Shown here: positions 12,401-24,303 of the stretch, piece by piece
Layout of the letters: the number at the start of each line of letters is the position of its first letter
Numbering within the stretch: the stretch's first letter is position 1
DNA from: Flaveria trinervia
Lineage: Eukaryota > Streptophyta > Magnoliopsida > Asterales > Asteraceae
DNA length: 64,000 bases
Reading direction: 5' to 3'
Assembly: GCA_025506515.1 (NCBI GenBank)
Contig: CM046444.1
Coordinates: forward strand, 70,290,192-70,354,191
Position numbers and translations under genes: made by a program
The notes under the pieces: model-generated
Seen by the model: only the letters and a program-made list of their open reading frames with translations
What the model was told of the DNA's origin: nothing
Database searches by the model: none

Positions 12401-12858
12401 ACACCAGGTGGATTAACTTCAGACCTCAACAACCTACAAGGTATATTAGAAGGTCTGAGATGGATGCCATTACTGGAAAACCAAAGATTGTGTTGAAGTG
12501 GAATCCTCCGCGCACAAAGTCAAGAATCCCACTTCGGGAAATGACAAAGGATTTCACACCACACTTTAAGTGGTGGTACTACGATTGGAGAACAGCAGAA
12601 GCGGTCATAGTCCTGGATAAAGAGGGCCGAATGGATACCATCAGGGTATTCGACCCAATGTGGCTAACCAACTTGTCTGCTAATGATGTCTATACATTAT
12701 ACAAGTGGCCACTATTCTATGACACACAAGACATTGTACAAGCCCTCCAGTTCCAAAATGTTATACGACTTTGCTTCGCGTTTGATATTCACGCAGGAGT
12801 CACACAAGAGGACAAGTACAAGAAATATGAGGAGGTAATGAAGAAAACAAGACATTAG
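9431..12858 (+). pseudogene. copia-1 ORF3, extra protein downstream of pol, function unknown
   Basis: The region is spread over frames at 9431-9838, 9852-10400, 10658-11059, 11627-12388 and 12460-12858. The visible modules are: an N-terminal block (HNICAHLDLTSRN, then LLRSRIAHAIS); a second block (LKCMASRKGGFDELS, then CMYPRFMQMIID); a Thr/Ser-rich linker; a short coiled-coil-like stretch near 11060-11230; an acidic segment; and a C-terminal block (MDTIRVFDPMW). Copia-2 ORF3 (38431-41999, minus strand) has the same blocks in the same order, which argues for a real protein family. It occupies the place where envelope-like ORFs are reported in Sireviruses, but I see no signal peptide or convincing membrane span. 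Several frameshifts show it is dead here. Confidence 0.75.
10681..10860 (+). repeat. CCACAT/CCACCA minisatellite inside copia-1 ORF3
   Basis: This is an imperfect 6-9-bp repeat of CCACAT and CCACCA type with a higher-order repeat of about 50 bp (CCCCCACCATACCTTCCA near 10751 and 10802). In frame it encodes Thr/Ser/Ile repeats. The minus-strand Val/Asp repeat frame over it is a shadow. Confidence 0.85.
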
Positions 12859-12871
12859 AGAGATCTAGGTC

Positions 12872-12880
12872 CAAGGGGGA
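12872..12880 (+). other. copia-1 polypurine tract
   Basis: CAAGGGGGA ends a few bases before the TG that opens the 3' LTR and follows the ORF3 stop closely, the normal place for the plus-strand primer. Confidence 0.8.
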
Positions 12881-12883
12881 GTT

Positions 12884-13592
12884 TGTTGATACATGTTTGT
12901 CCCTAGATCATTATATGTGATGTAATAGATCTTGTTTGGTATGATTAATGAAATGATATTGATAGTCTGTTAGTTATAATGTTTAATAGTTCATTAATGA
13001 GTCGTGACTGAATTGATTGGGTTTATGATTATTTGAATGGTTGCACATTATGTTATATTAATTAAAACATTCAAACTTAACTTAATGAAGTTTTCATGCG
13101 AATGGCTCATGCGAATGAATCATACGCATGAATAACTTCACACGATTGACTCAGTCGCACGACTAAACCAGGAGACTGGATCAGTCGTACGATTGTAACA
13201 TAAGATTGGCTCAGTCGCACGACTGAACACTCAGTCGTACGAATGAATCAACCGCATGGTTCAATCGCACGACTAAACCAAACTAATGGTTCAGTCGCAC
13301 GATTGGATAGTGCCAACCTATAAATACAACTCAATTCATGAAAAACAAAAAACTCTCGATCAATTACGATTCCAGACGTACCCTAGCCGTCCAGCAACCT
13401 TCCTATTCGTTCTCCAAGTTCACAGAACACATTAGATCGATTCCCAATCGATTTCTAACGTTAGTTTCAATTCTTGATTGATTCTTCGTGTGTTCTCACT
13501 GATTGGATCGCCAATCAAATAGGATTCCGCACTATTTGATCTGGTTTACACGTTAATCTCCATGTATTTCGGTCAAATACCAGGTCCTAACA
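12884..13592 (+). mobile_element. copia-1 3' LTR (709 bp)
   Basis: It starts TGTTGATACATG straight after the polypurine tract and ends CTAACA. Both ends are confirmed by alignment to the solo LTR at 31600-32332, which starts TGTAGATACATATGTACC and ends TTTATCA. They share blocks such as CCCTAGCCGTCCAG and ATTGGATCGCCAATCAAATA. The middle (13090-13310) carries a cluster of the quasi-palindromic motif, with an exact TCAGTCGCACGACTGA at 13211-13226. The five bases after the LTR are TGTTA. The matching duplication would be left of the window. Confidence 0.88.
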
Positions 13593-16500
13593 TGTTACAA
13601 ACCTGATTTTAGTAAACCCGCAACCCTCTATTGGTTGGTTTGGATCTACGGGTTTTTTCTCCTTTTTCTTTGGTACTGGCCATCAAACACACATATCGCA
13701 TTATCTTTAATCCAATCTCAAACCTATCAAGCAAACACACCCTAAACATGTAAACGAAAATACCTTACAGTTTAACAATCTTTAAAGTACAACTAAAAAA
13801 CCTAATTGAAGATTTGATTACGGATCTAGGGTTTGAAATCGTTTGAGAAAGCAAGAACCGAAAACATCGATAGAGATGAAAAGGAATGTTAGGATTGAAA
13901 ATGGATTATAAGGTATTTATAGTATCCATCTGTCAAATCAGGTTTAAAAATGGACCCGAGTCAAGGATCCGCACGTTGAAGAAAATGTGTCATTTTGAAA
14001 GGATGCGTATAATGTTAACACAAGGTTAATACATCGTGTATTACACAAGTTAATAAATAAATTATTAAATAATTAGTAAAAAAGTTTTTAATTATAAAAC
14101 TATATTTAAAGATAAAATATAATTATAATTTCTTGTAAATAGTTACTTTAAGTAAATAAATAATAATATATTATTTTAAACTTTTGTTTTATAAAAAATA
14201 TGGTTTTTAAACATTTTATTTTAAGTAAAATGGTTTTTTTTAAAGTTCGTTGCTTTTTATTTTTAAAATGTGTGTTTTTTATTTAAAATAAATAGATTTT
14301 CAATTGTTATATTATATATTTTTTTAATTTAAAAATGGTATGAGTAGTATTATTAGTATTCAATATAAGTTTTAATAATACAAAAAAATGAGAAAATTAG
14401 TATGCTGAGGCTTATGATTGCGTCACGTATTATTTTATTTTTTCCTTGTTATAGATAGATTGATAGACAAACAAATAGATAAATATATAGATAGATAGGC
14501 TAGAAACCCATTTACTAAACGGATTATAATTAATAATAAATGCAAATATTTACAGTACGATATTTTAATATAAGATTTGAACTTTATATACGTAATACTT
14601 CAAGAAAATAAAACGATTATATTATTTTTAAACCATCTTATTTAAATAGTTTCATTTTAAACATTCGTATTAAGATTCTTTTATAAAAGAATTTATTTTT
14701 ATGCAAATCTTGTTTATCAAAAACTTTGGTTTGTAATTATTCTGGTTGTTTTAATAAAAATTGTTTTTAGAAAAGTTCACATTTTTATAATTTTTTTAAA
14801 AAGGACAGATTTAAAATATATTGTTTCAAAAAGGTTTAGTGTTTTTGAAAATTTCATATTGTATAAAAATATTTTATATTAGTTCTATTTTTATTAAAAA
14901 AATATGATTTTTTTTATTTTCTTAATTAAATCTAATTTTAAAAAGATACATTGGTTTTAAAAAATCAAGATGAGAGAGAAATATACAATTAATAAAATTG
15001 ATCTTAATAAGATAGAGAAATTAGTTTTAATGTTTAAACTACTATAACACCCTTTTGAAGGAAAAAATAAGATGATGATATTTATAAAAATAACATGTGA
15101 CAAAATAATATATCAGAATAATGACATGTGATTTTATAAAATTTGTTTTATTAGAATCTATAGATGTGTTATTAAGGATGTTTTAAGGGTGTCATGTGGG
15201 ATTTTTGTATATCAATATAATAAGATAGCTTGATTATTTAAACAGTGCTCATTTAAACTGTGGTCAAACCAAGCTGAAACATATTAAAAGCAAACCGAGT
15301 TACAATTTTCTTTTTGTTTTTTTTTTTAATTAGAATTTTTCCGTGTTATTAGAAAATTATTTATTAAAGATTTGAAAATGTTTCACTCATTATTTTATTG
15401 GTTTTAAACTAATATACGTTCTATTATAAAAGTTTCTTTTAAACTTTTATTATTTTTAGTCTTTCGTTAGTATATATGTTTTTCATTTGACATGAATGAT
15501 TAAAATATTGTTAAATGTTAACGTAGTTCTCATTTCAAATCTAATAAATTATCTAATTAATTTACAATCCGTTTTGGATTGTGTATGTTAAAAATTAATC
15601 CACCAAAAAGGCCCCTTAAAATTATCATTTGAACATGTTTACTTGATTGATTACTTTTTCCCTTTATTTAATTATAATTTTGTTTTTATCTTTTATTAAC
15701 TTTAAAATACAGTCTTTCTATATACTTTTGGATTATCTTGAGGAGTCGGGGTGAGCATGGCTTAGGTCGTTTATCTTAACAAGTGAAACTGTGGATTTGA
15801 GCTTTACTCGTGACAAACAAGCTGCACCAATCGACTCACAAGCCAAGTTGTTTATTCCCAAAAAATATTTTTTATTAAACATTCATGTGAGCCAATGAGT
15901 CACTTAAAGTATAATTTTTTAAACGAACCAAACTAGAGAGCCAACAAGCCAGTTAACGAGCAAACCACAAGTTGAGCTTACCTTGGCTCGGGCTCAACTC
16001 GTCTATAATAACTTGTTTCGAGGGAAATTCTTGTAAGCGAGCTACAAGACCCGAGCGTTTTGAACAATCCAACTTTGAAGGCACCATCATGATGTATTTG
16101 TTTTTATCTTTATTTTCATATAAATATTTTCATTGGTCGTATAAAGACATATAATATTACGCTGAGTACGTGCCAAGCTAATATGTCGAATTTTGAAAAG
16201 GAATAGCTATAATCACATCGGGCAAATACATCACTCACGTGTCAATTTATAATGACCCAACGTTTAAAATTCTTTATATATGATATGATGATCCAACATA
16301 TCTTTTTAAACAGAAAACTTTTTAAATCCAATAAGATTAACAAGATTATGAGGGACAAAAAGTAAGTTTTAAAAAAAACATCCATTTAGATAAATATTTC
16401 TAAAACATCTATTTTGCTAAATTAAGTTTTTCTCGACACTTCTCCTAAATACTCTTGAAATTGTGCCTCTTTTGTTTTCTTTAAACATCATCTCTTCTTA

Positions 16501-17749
16501 TTTAAAATTGGCAACCTTCTTTGTTATGTACACGTGCAAGATGAATTCTTACGATGTTGGTATTCCTTTGATATGCTTATCTTTTGCATGATGTTTGCTC
16601 ATACGATGTGTTAGTTGAAAATTTTGTTTTTTGGTTGCAACTTTGATCGCTAACAATTTCATCGCATCATTGGTCGCTAATGGGTTCGATAACAGATAGT
16701 TTCAATTGCAATGGTTGTCGCTAACAAGTGTGGTCGTGAAATCAGTTGCAAAAAGATTCGGTCACAACTCAGTCATTATGGTTCAGTCACAAATTGATCA
16801 AAATTTGGAAGCAAAATCTGTTAATCCCTTTTGAATCGTGTTGAGTAAAACCTTATCCTATTACATTAATGTAAAACCTTATCCTATTACATTAATGTAA
16901 CACATTCTTACATCAATGTGTTTATTGGATGTGCTATATAAATTTAGTTAGAAAAGAAGGATCAGAGAGTCAGGATGAAACTAGGAAAGCTTTTGAATCT
17001 ATGCTTGGTTGGGTTAAGGTTTTGTTATTTGAGGGAGAACCTGAATTGAGGTTATATATTGGATTAATTGTAATTTTTAATGATATTTGGTCTTGGATAT
17101 AAATGTCTTTGCTGGGTTAATGTTAGAACTTGTATCCTTCTCCAAGTGTTTGTTAAAATGTGTAGAAATTATATTGATAGAGCCATGGCTTCTTACAATT
17201 TAGATTCAAACTATTTAACTTAATGTTTTAGTTATCTTGATAATTATGTCTTGATTTTTGTTGATGGTATAAATCCAATGATGCCACTCAGTTCTCCACG
17301 CGTCTAAAGAGAAAAAGGAAATGAGTTATGATGCACTTTCTATAAAGAAAATTTTTTTTTTGAGAAGCTACATGACCATTTACCCTTTTTCTATTAATAA
17401 GCACTAGTGATGAATGAAAAGATAATGTCCATTTAATTTTTAATCAATGATTAAGGTTGAGTCATATATAAATTGATATATAATTAACAAGTAGAAACTA
17501 AACTCGTATTAAACTAAATTCATCATAGCAAAATCATGCAAATTTAAGGTGTGATCAAATATGGCAAAATACGACCTAACAATAGCAAAACTTATAAAAA
17601 GAAAATGAATGCATGATGTTAAACCACGCTTTGAACATAATCTTGTACATAACATCTTTTGGTTTAGTAGGTTCAAACCCTGAAATGTATCAAATCAACA
17701 GGAGGGAATTACGACTCTCATGACCAAGTAAAAGAGCACGAGATAATCT
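13593..17749. other. AT-rich intergenic region between copia-1 and the E1 gene
   Basis: No supported gene was found. Very AT-rich DNA fills 14000-15700. It holds GATA-like short repeats near 14450-14505, a 25-bp direct repeat (TAAAACCTTATCCTATTAC) near 16851-16900, and a stretch at 15740-16060 with GAGC/CTCG-rich words that resembles an old dispersed repeat. The left edge (13600-13930) looks like a promoter and 5' leader on the minus strand. Confidence 0.5.
13912..13923 (-). promoter_or_regulatory. possible orphan TATA box of a truncated host promoter
   Basis: On the minus strand ACTATAAATACC is followed about 90 bp later by AAACCCTAG, a motif common in plant 5' leaders, and by pyrimidine-rich sequence. 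Transcription would run into the copia-1 3' LTR about 320 bp away, with no ORF left between. This could be a promoter cut off by the insertion or chance in AT-rich DNA. Confidence 0.25.
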
Positions 17750-20700
17750 CTACCTGAAGTATACCGAGATCTGAGGAATATCAACATCATTATCATCTTC
17801 ATCCTCACAAGCAACCACCACATCTATGTGGCGTCTGTAGGGCGGCACATCAGCTTTAGCCACTTCTTTTGCTAAATTCACCATCTTCTTGTCCATCCTG
17901 TCTTTATGCCTTGGGAACATGCTGTTATAAAGCAAACAGCTTCCATAGGAAATGCTATAAGCATTCAGTCCTTTGTTTTTTAGCCATTGAAGAAGCTCTT
18001 TTAAAGTCGGGTTATCTCTAAGAATCCAACGGTCCCAAACGGTCCAGCTCAGGTCTTGGTGTTTGATCACTTTTGGTGGAACTGGTTCAGCCATTGAGAA
18101 TAAAGGGAGTGCCAGGTTGGCAAAGGTGTTTCTGTAATCCTCCACTTTGTGACCTCCGCTTAGGACCTTGTACAGCTCCAGACAAACAAAACCAGTCGCC
18201 ATGGCGGTGGTGGTTGCTATGGCCGGAATAATCCTGCCAGCAATGAACTTGGCCTTGAGCTTATCCACCTCAGGGATGCTGTAATTCCTAGCTCTCATAT
18301 TGGCAAGTCCAGTTATTAAGTCCATATGATAATTGGTGTCATCATCCTAAACATTCCAAATATAACAAGTCATCTTCATGTGGGTCAACAAAAAGATTCG
18401 GTTGACTCAAAACAATTTCTATGTAATTAATTCAAACTATAAGACTTATTAATTATAGAAAACCATAGTGTGTATGTCAGAACCTTTTCAAACTGAATCG
18501 GGTTCATGCGGAAACCAGGAGGCAGATTCTGGTGGCACAATTTCAACTTGTTTACCAGTTCATTTATTACAACAGAGTCATCAATGGATGCAGTTGACAT
18601 ACTAGTGGCTTTTTCATCTGTTACAATCTTGACATTCTTCTTGGGCTCGAAATCAGGTACAATCACTTTGCAAACAACCACAGCAAACCTTGTATTAGAT
18701 TTAACCCACTCAGGGATAGGAATGCCATAGGTTTCTGCTCTTAGTATAGATGCTGCAATAACAAAGTTAAGGTGGCTTTGGTCTTCAACAGAGAACTGCA
18801 AGGGACGTGGGAAACGTTTTGGGGCAGACCAAAAAGGGTTTCCACTACTATTCACAGAATCTTCAGGGAAAGTGAAGGTCAGCTGTTTCACACGGTTAGC
18901 GAAGTAATCTTCAAACCTGATTACATCAGAACACAAGATATGATTCGTAAGTGTTTAAATGGAAGTGCTAGTATGATGTAGATCTGGTGATGATTTATTT
19001 TATAAAAAAAATGGTGTTAAAGGGTATGTGTCAAACTGGTGAAATAGATGGAGGTGTCAATACCAAAATTTGAAAACTCCAGATGAAATGTTTTAGGTTA
19101 TTACAACATTAGACTTCTTTTTTTTTTGAACAACTAATTGGATCACTGACATGATCATCTCCATTGCTCCATGACTTGTTTTAACCCACACCAAAAATCA
19201 CACACTAGGATCCAAGCTGCGTATAGACAAACAGGTCAATTTGAGATATACTTTACTTGTAGATTGTCAAATGGGTAAACTTAAAAAAGTTTCCCAGAGT
19301 GAAAATGTCTTGTAAATAAAATGGATGTTTAATCATATTTAAACATTGATTATTTCACAAAGAGTAATTGTAGGATGGCCCAACCCAACCCCTCTTTGTC
19401 CTCGTTGACTGGCTTGCCCACCAGCCAATTACATTAAGCAAAAGGTTAAATTAGGAGTACTGGTATAAATAGATTGTTACTTTAGACGGGCCCAGGTTAT
19501 GCAGTCCACAAATGATACGCAACGCTCCTCTAGGCACTCAAGCACACGTTCCAAGTTATCCCTAGCCTGTGCATCTCCAGCCTTTTCCATTCCCATAGTA
19601 TATTCACTTGGATTAGACAGATAAGCATTTGCTTCAGCTGGTGTCTTCTCAAGCAATCCTTCAAATTCTGACCTAGCCCAAGTTAAACAGTGATCAATAT
19701 TGTGTGGGAATGAATGCACAGTACACATCGGCGCTTGTTTCTCAGGTGGGTCACGGGAAGCACCATAGTTCTCAGTCAAATGAGGGATGACCATCTGTGT
19801 GTTACACTTGGCACCTAACGTTCCCGACTCTAGAAGCGGTTTTTGAAAATACAAACACCTCTGATCAATGTAAAGCCTTGCATTTACATTATCAAGCGCA
19901 TTGACAACAACACTAAGATTCTCCCAGAAAGTATCATCAAACACATTTTCAGTATCTGGGCTGGCACGATTTTGAAGAGCTTCAATATGAAAATTAGGAT
20001 TTATCAAGGTTGCAGCGGTTGCAGCAACAGTTGACTTAGCTTGACCAATGTTCCAATCTCGAAAAAGAAACTGCCTGCTAAGGTTGCTTTTTTCAATAAC
20101 ATCATCATCAGTGATTGTTAGCTTTCCTCCATTACCACAAGAAACGCCCATTAGTGCTAAATTTTTCAAAAACTCACAGCCCAGTGCCCCTGATCCCACA
20201 ACAAATACCTTAGCTTCCTCTAACTGTTTCTGAAGTTTTGCCCCAAAGACAGAGATCTGAGCATCATAACGGCTATTCAAGGGCTTTAAGTCATTCGGAT
20301 CCAAAGGCTCGACGGGAAGGGACTCCAGAGAATCAAAATAGAAAAACTGTCCACCAAATAGAAGAAAAAGTGGGGCCCATTAAGATGGATAACACACTCT
20401 AAGTATCAAAAACATAAACATTATAAAGGGTTGTTTAGATGTGTCTTTAAAAGTGATTAACCAATATTTAATGATTAAATAACCATGTGTAATAGAACAT
20501 GTAGAAAGTGATGTTACAACGTGCCAATGTTGTTCAAAGCTGCAATAATCAAATAAACACGTGTTTGCAAATTATGGTTATTCAATAAGATAATCAGATA
20601 GGTTAACCGAAATGACCTGTTTTATGAATAAACAAAGACGGTTTATAATATAGAAATAGAAGTCTTTCAAATTATATTAGAAGGGTAGAAATGTAAAATT

Positions 20701-23697
20701 AATCTACTCTCAAAAATATATTTGCAGCTTGTTAAATGACCCCTGACACTAGGGTCTCAAAGCACCTAGGTTTGAAGGTCTTGGGTTTAAGCCCAGCAAG
20801 AGTAAAAGAAAATTCATCATTTTAAAAAAATACCTCTAACAATCAGATGATCAGCAACAGAATTTGTTTACTAAAAACACTAAAAACTACTTATATGCAA
20901 TTTCAAATCAAAATAATCAAAAAGACCAATGCCAAACTACAAATCTAAACACCCTCAAGAATGCTATGAAGAGAGCTAACCTGAAATAGTGGATGGAATT
21001 TTCCAGAGCAAGCCTTAACAACTTCCTGTCCAACAATACCGCCAAACATCGCAGCCATGGGGTTCAAAACAGCTCTAGCACCAAACGCAAAGTGCCTAAC
21101 AATTTTTTCGTCAAGCTGGTCAATCTTTCCATCTTTAAGTTCATTGTTCATATTAACAACCATAGAAAGCAAATTCTGAGCATCTTCTTCAGATCCAGCA
21201 ACAGGATATCGGCCCAATTCTGATATAAACTTATCCAATGCTTGAAACAGAAGATGCAAAAGTGGCGGGCGATCAATTTCGAGAAATCACTAAGAAGAAA
21301 TTCACCAGGATCTTTAATTGCTTCTTCTAACGGCTTAAACTTCAACACCTTTGGTTGCTTCAATTGAGTTACAATTCCACCCTTTGTATATTCACCATAC
21401 ATTGTAGTATCTTCTTCAATACTGAATGAAAATGGTTTTGCATTTATCACCTTTCTTGGTTTTCCATCGTTTAGTTCAGTCATCCCATGGATTTCAGAAA
21501 ACACAACTAGATCTCCGTCTTGAAACTCAAGCCGTTCATCATCAACACATGTGATGAGCGGAGGATTGTCATTGCTTATGGATGCAATGATGCCTGTGTG
21601 TGGATCCTCCCCGTCCACATCAGAGACAGTAAATTTAGGACCAAAGTCACAAAACACACTACCAAAAAGACCACGTACTTCTGATTTTATAAAAGCTATT
21701 GGCGGCTCATGTGTATGGCAAAAATTGTCAAATTCAATTGCTTTCTCTAAAGTGATATCGGTAAACACTACAGCCTGCAGCAAGAATTGCAATGTTAAGA
21801 TGTACTCAGCATGTGAAAGAACATACAGCATCATTAAGTTCAGTGAGTAGGGTACACTGTACACTAGTCTTGAAGACACAAAAGCATTAAGATATGAAGA
21901 CACACGTACAGAGAAATACAATATGTAAAAATGATAAAAAAGAATGGCCAGAACCAAGTGAGATTTTTATTTAAAATAATGAAAATGGCAGCAAAAGTGC
22001 AAAACATAAAATCAGTATGCTTTTGAGAAGCAACAATCACTCCAAAATGCCTTAGTTTCAAAGGTAGGTTCTCCTTGATGCTAAACTAAACAAATACTAA
22101 ATCATGCAATATTACCCACGTCTCATTATCCTTATTTATAGAACTATCTAGCTATAGATCTAATCTAGTTATTGTAGTATCATTGTTATTCAATTATTGC
22201 AAATCTATAGACATATATTCAATTTTAGTGCATCCAATATTCAATCCATAGCTATATAGCTTTTAAAATAAGGATTATGAAACAATGATGAGCTTATAAA
22301 TTTGGTTGCATCCATGCTAAGAAAATAAGCTTTTTGATCAAGGTTCCTTTTATATATTGTGTTTAAACATATTTCGGATGTACCAGGCATGCAAAATTTG
22401 ATAACCTGACATTTTAGACAACACACATTAACTTGAAACATTGATGACCATAAGCAAAAATATAGGAAAGATAGTGCAGAATCCTTGTTGACATTATCGT
22501 GCAACTAATAGCCTCATGGGAAGACAAGGGGGCCAAAAAAGACAATTAGAATAATGCAGTCACTCTTAAAAAAATATGATAGGATGACAAGGCGAGATAT
22601 ATGGTTGACAGAAATAAGTCTGTTCAAAGTGCATGGACGTGATTAAATATATATATATATATTAAAAAAATATGATAGAAAAAAGAATCAATGAAAGATC
22701 ATCACACATGACACTTTTGCATCATAAAATGTACATTAAACTTCAAAAGTAAAACATTCAAGACCAGCAAAAAAACCAAATAACGAATTACCTGAAACTC
22801 AGACAGCTGTTCAGTAGTTAACTCCGTTGTTAATGTAGAAATGACAACAGAATTGTTCAGTTCTTGCAGTTTGTTGAGGGAAGCAAGAGCTCTGTTCTTT
22901 CCCACGTCATCCTCCGTGAATACGAAATTGCTTGATAAATCCCACAACTCAACAACTCCCTCATCATGCAATGACACAGACTTGACACCAGCAAGAATAA
23001 GATTCTTTGCTGCAGAGAGTGTACTCAAACGCATAAATAACAACATGACACAGATAAACATACAAGTATATCTAACTAATAAAAAGATTTAACAATAGCA
23101 ACTTTAAGATAAGAGATAGAAATATCCCATCTCATGATACACTATCGATAGTGGTCATGACACAAAGTAACAACCTATCCTCTGATTATATACGTAGAAC
23201 AGTTTTGACAGGTAAAAAACTAAATACATACACAAAAGTAGAAAATGTCATTGATAACAATTTTCAACAAGTGTGCATTCATAATTTCATTAGTACACAA
23301 AAGCACATATTTGTAAAAGCCCAGTAGACTAACCAATTTCAGCACCAAGTCCCTGCATCCCAGAGACTAGAATGTTAGATGCAAATAGACGCCTCATAGT
23401 TTCCCGACCATAAACTGCAAGTTGTCGGCTATGGAGATCCTCATCGATATCTGATTGGTTTGATTCACCACCACCAATGGGCAATTTACCATTGGTGGTA
23501 CCGTTAGGGTTGTTTCCTCCTCCCATAGTTGCAACAGTTGAAGAAGTCCCTGTGCTTGTGCTGGCGGCAGTGGCTGATGAGATCAAGTTGTCAATCTTGG
23601 TTCTCTTGATCAAAGATTCATCTACTGCTACTTCCTCTCCTCCACCTGATCTCTTTCCAGGAAGCATAAAGTCCGATGGTGAACTGTTAAAACCCAT
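17750..23697 (-). CDS. UBA1: ubiquitin-activating enzyme E1 (UBA1-like), six coding exons, one single-base frameshift
   Basis: E1 activates ubiquitin with ATP and passes it as a thioester to E2 enzymes. Coding exons on the minus strand with GT-AG borders are 23697-23334, 23009-22792, 21774-20981, 20346-19481, 18916-18484 and 18346-17750. They total 3272 nt. Adding the one missing base gives 1090 residues, the usual plant E1 length. The N-terminal repeat follows SRQLAVYGRETMRR. The second adenylation fold has VGSGALGCEFLKNLALMGV (GSGALG near residues 510-515) and DDDVIEKSNLSRQF. The catalytic cysteine is in APMCTVHSFP (about residue 667). The C-terminal ubiquitin-fold region ends ISVYFR with stop TAG at 17752-17750. 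The start MGFNSS (23697) is preferred; an in-frame Met at 23667 is an alternative. In exon 3 a T is missing at about 21275, which shifts the frame at about residue 361, before the catalytic cysteine. All splice sites and all other exons are intact. Confidence 0.93.
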
Positions 23698-24146
23698 TTT
23701 TAGTCTAGTGCTAACAACGCACATAAACAAACAGGTTGAAAGAAAATCTACCAACAGAAATAAAATCAAGAAAATTAAAAACCATATTGCTTAACAGGAA
23801 TCTAGATAGCCTTAGGGATCGCATATCCTCGTTATTAAATCATACAAATTTATATTCTGTTGTCACAGGATGAATTCACTCATGCATCAACCCTTTAAAA
23901 CACATCCAAACCAAAACAAACATAATCGATATACATACGTGAACTGCGATGAGCTGCTTAAAACCATTCCGAAATCAGGGAAAGAAAAACACGGATATGA
24001 AAAATCAATTCGAATCGTAATATAGAATAACAATACACTAAGGATACGAGAAGGTTACGTGATATATAGTAAGGTGAATGCGTACAGAAATGGATTAGAA
24101 GGTCAAATAGAAAGAGTATAAAGCAAAGAATAATTCATTTTGTTAC

Positions 24147-24270
24147 CGATGAGATGTTTGAGGAGGTGAACTGTGAAGAAAGCAATGGAGGCTAGGTTTC
24201 CTTTCAGATTCTAGGGTTTGAGAAACGCGGTGATGTGTAGATTATAGTGACAATGGCGTTGTGGTCCGAT
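24147..24270 (-). other. probable 5'-UTR exon of the E1 gene
   Basis: Downstream of the TATA box the minus strand reads through AAACCCTAGAATC to a good donor (CATCG then GTAACA; exon end at 24147). The next exon would begin shortly before the ATG at 23697. A 5'-UTR intron is common in plant E1 and ubiquitin genes. The transcript start near 24270 is inferred from TATA spacing only. Confidence 0.5.
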
Positions 24271-24295
24271 TAAGGGGAAGAGTGAGCACCTTGGG

Positions 24296-24303
24296 TATAT
24301 ATA
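24296..24303 (-). promoter_or_regulatory. TATA box of the E1 gene
   Basis: TATATATA lies on the minus strand, about 150 bp upstream of the proposed first splice donor and 600 bp upstream of the ATG, followed by GC-richer leader-like sequence. Confidence 0.6.

Larger units (their letters stand above)
1..13592 (+). mobile_element. copia-1: degenerate Sirevirus-like Ty1/copia retrotransposon, 5' LTR outside window
   Basis: The order gag, protease, integrase, RT, RNase H is diagnostic of Ty1/copia. It is followed by a long non-coding spacer and a third coding region before the 3' LTR, as in Sirevirus-type elements with an extra 3' ORF. The recognisable pieces are a CCHC knuckle in gag, a DSG protease site, an HMDLFGP integrase start, a YVDD RT box and a copia RNase H. 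The right end is a polypurine tract directly followed by a TG...CA LTR (12884-13592). No copy of that LTR is seen near base 1, so the left LTR lies outside. All coding parts carry stops and frameshifts, so the element cannot be autonomous. A solo LTR of the same family lies at 31600-32332. Confidence 0.9.

Noticed and set aside
9431..12858. Calling ORF3 a retroviral envelope gene
   Set aside because: No signal peptide, furin-like site, fusion segment or transmembrane helix can be seen. Position alone is not enough.
15972..16154. Short plus-strand ORF in intergenic DNA
   Set aside because: Sixty codons, no domain, and it lies in sequence resembling an old dispersed repeat.
21864..22504. Minus-strand ORFs in the large E1 intron
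   Set aside because: They lie between a clear donor at 22791 and acceptor at 21775 and show no homology to E1 or any other family I recognise.
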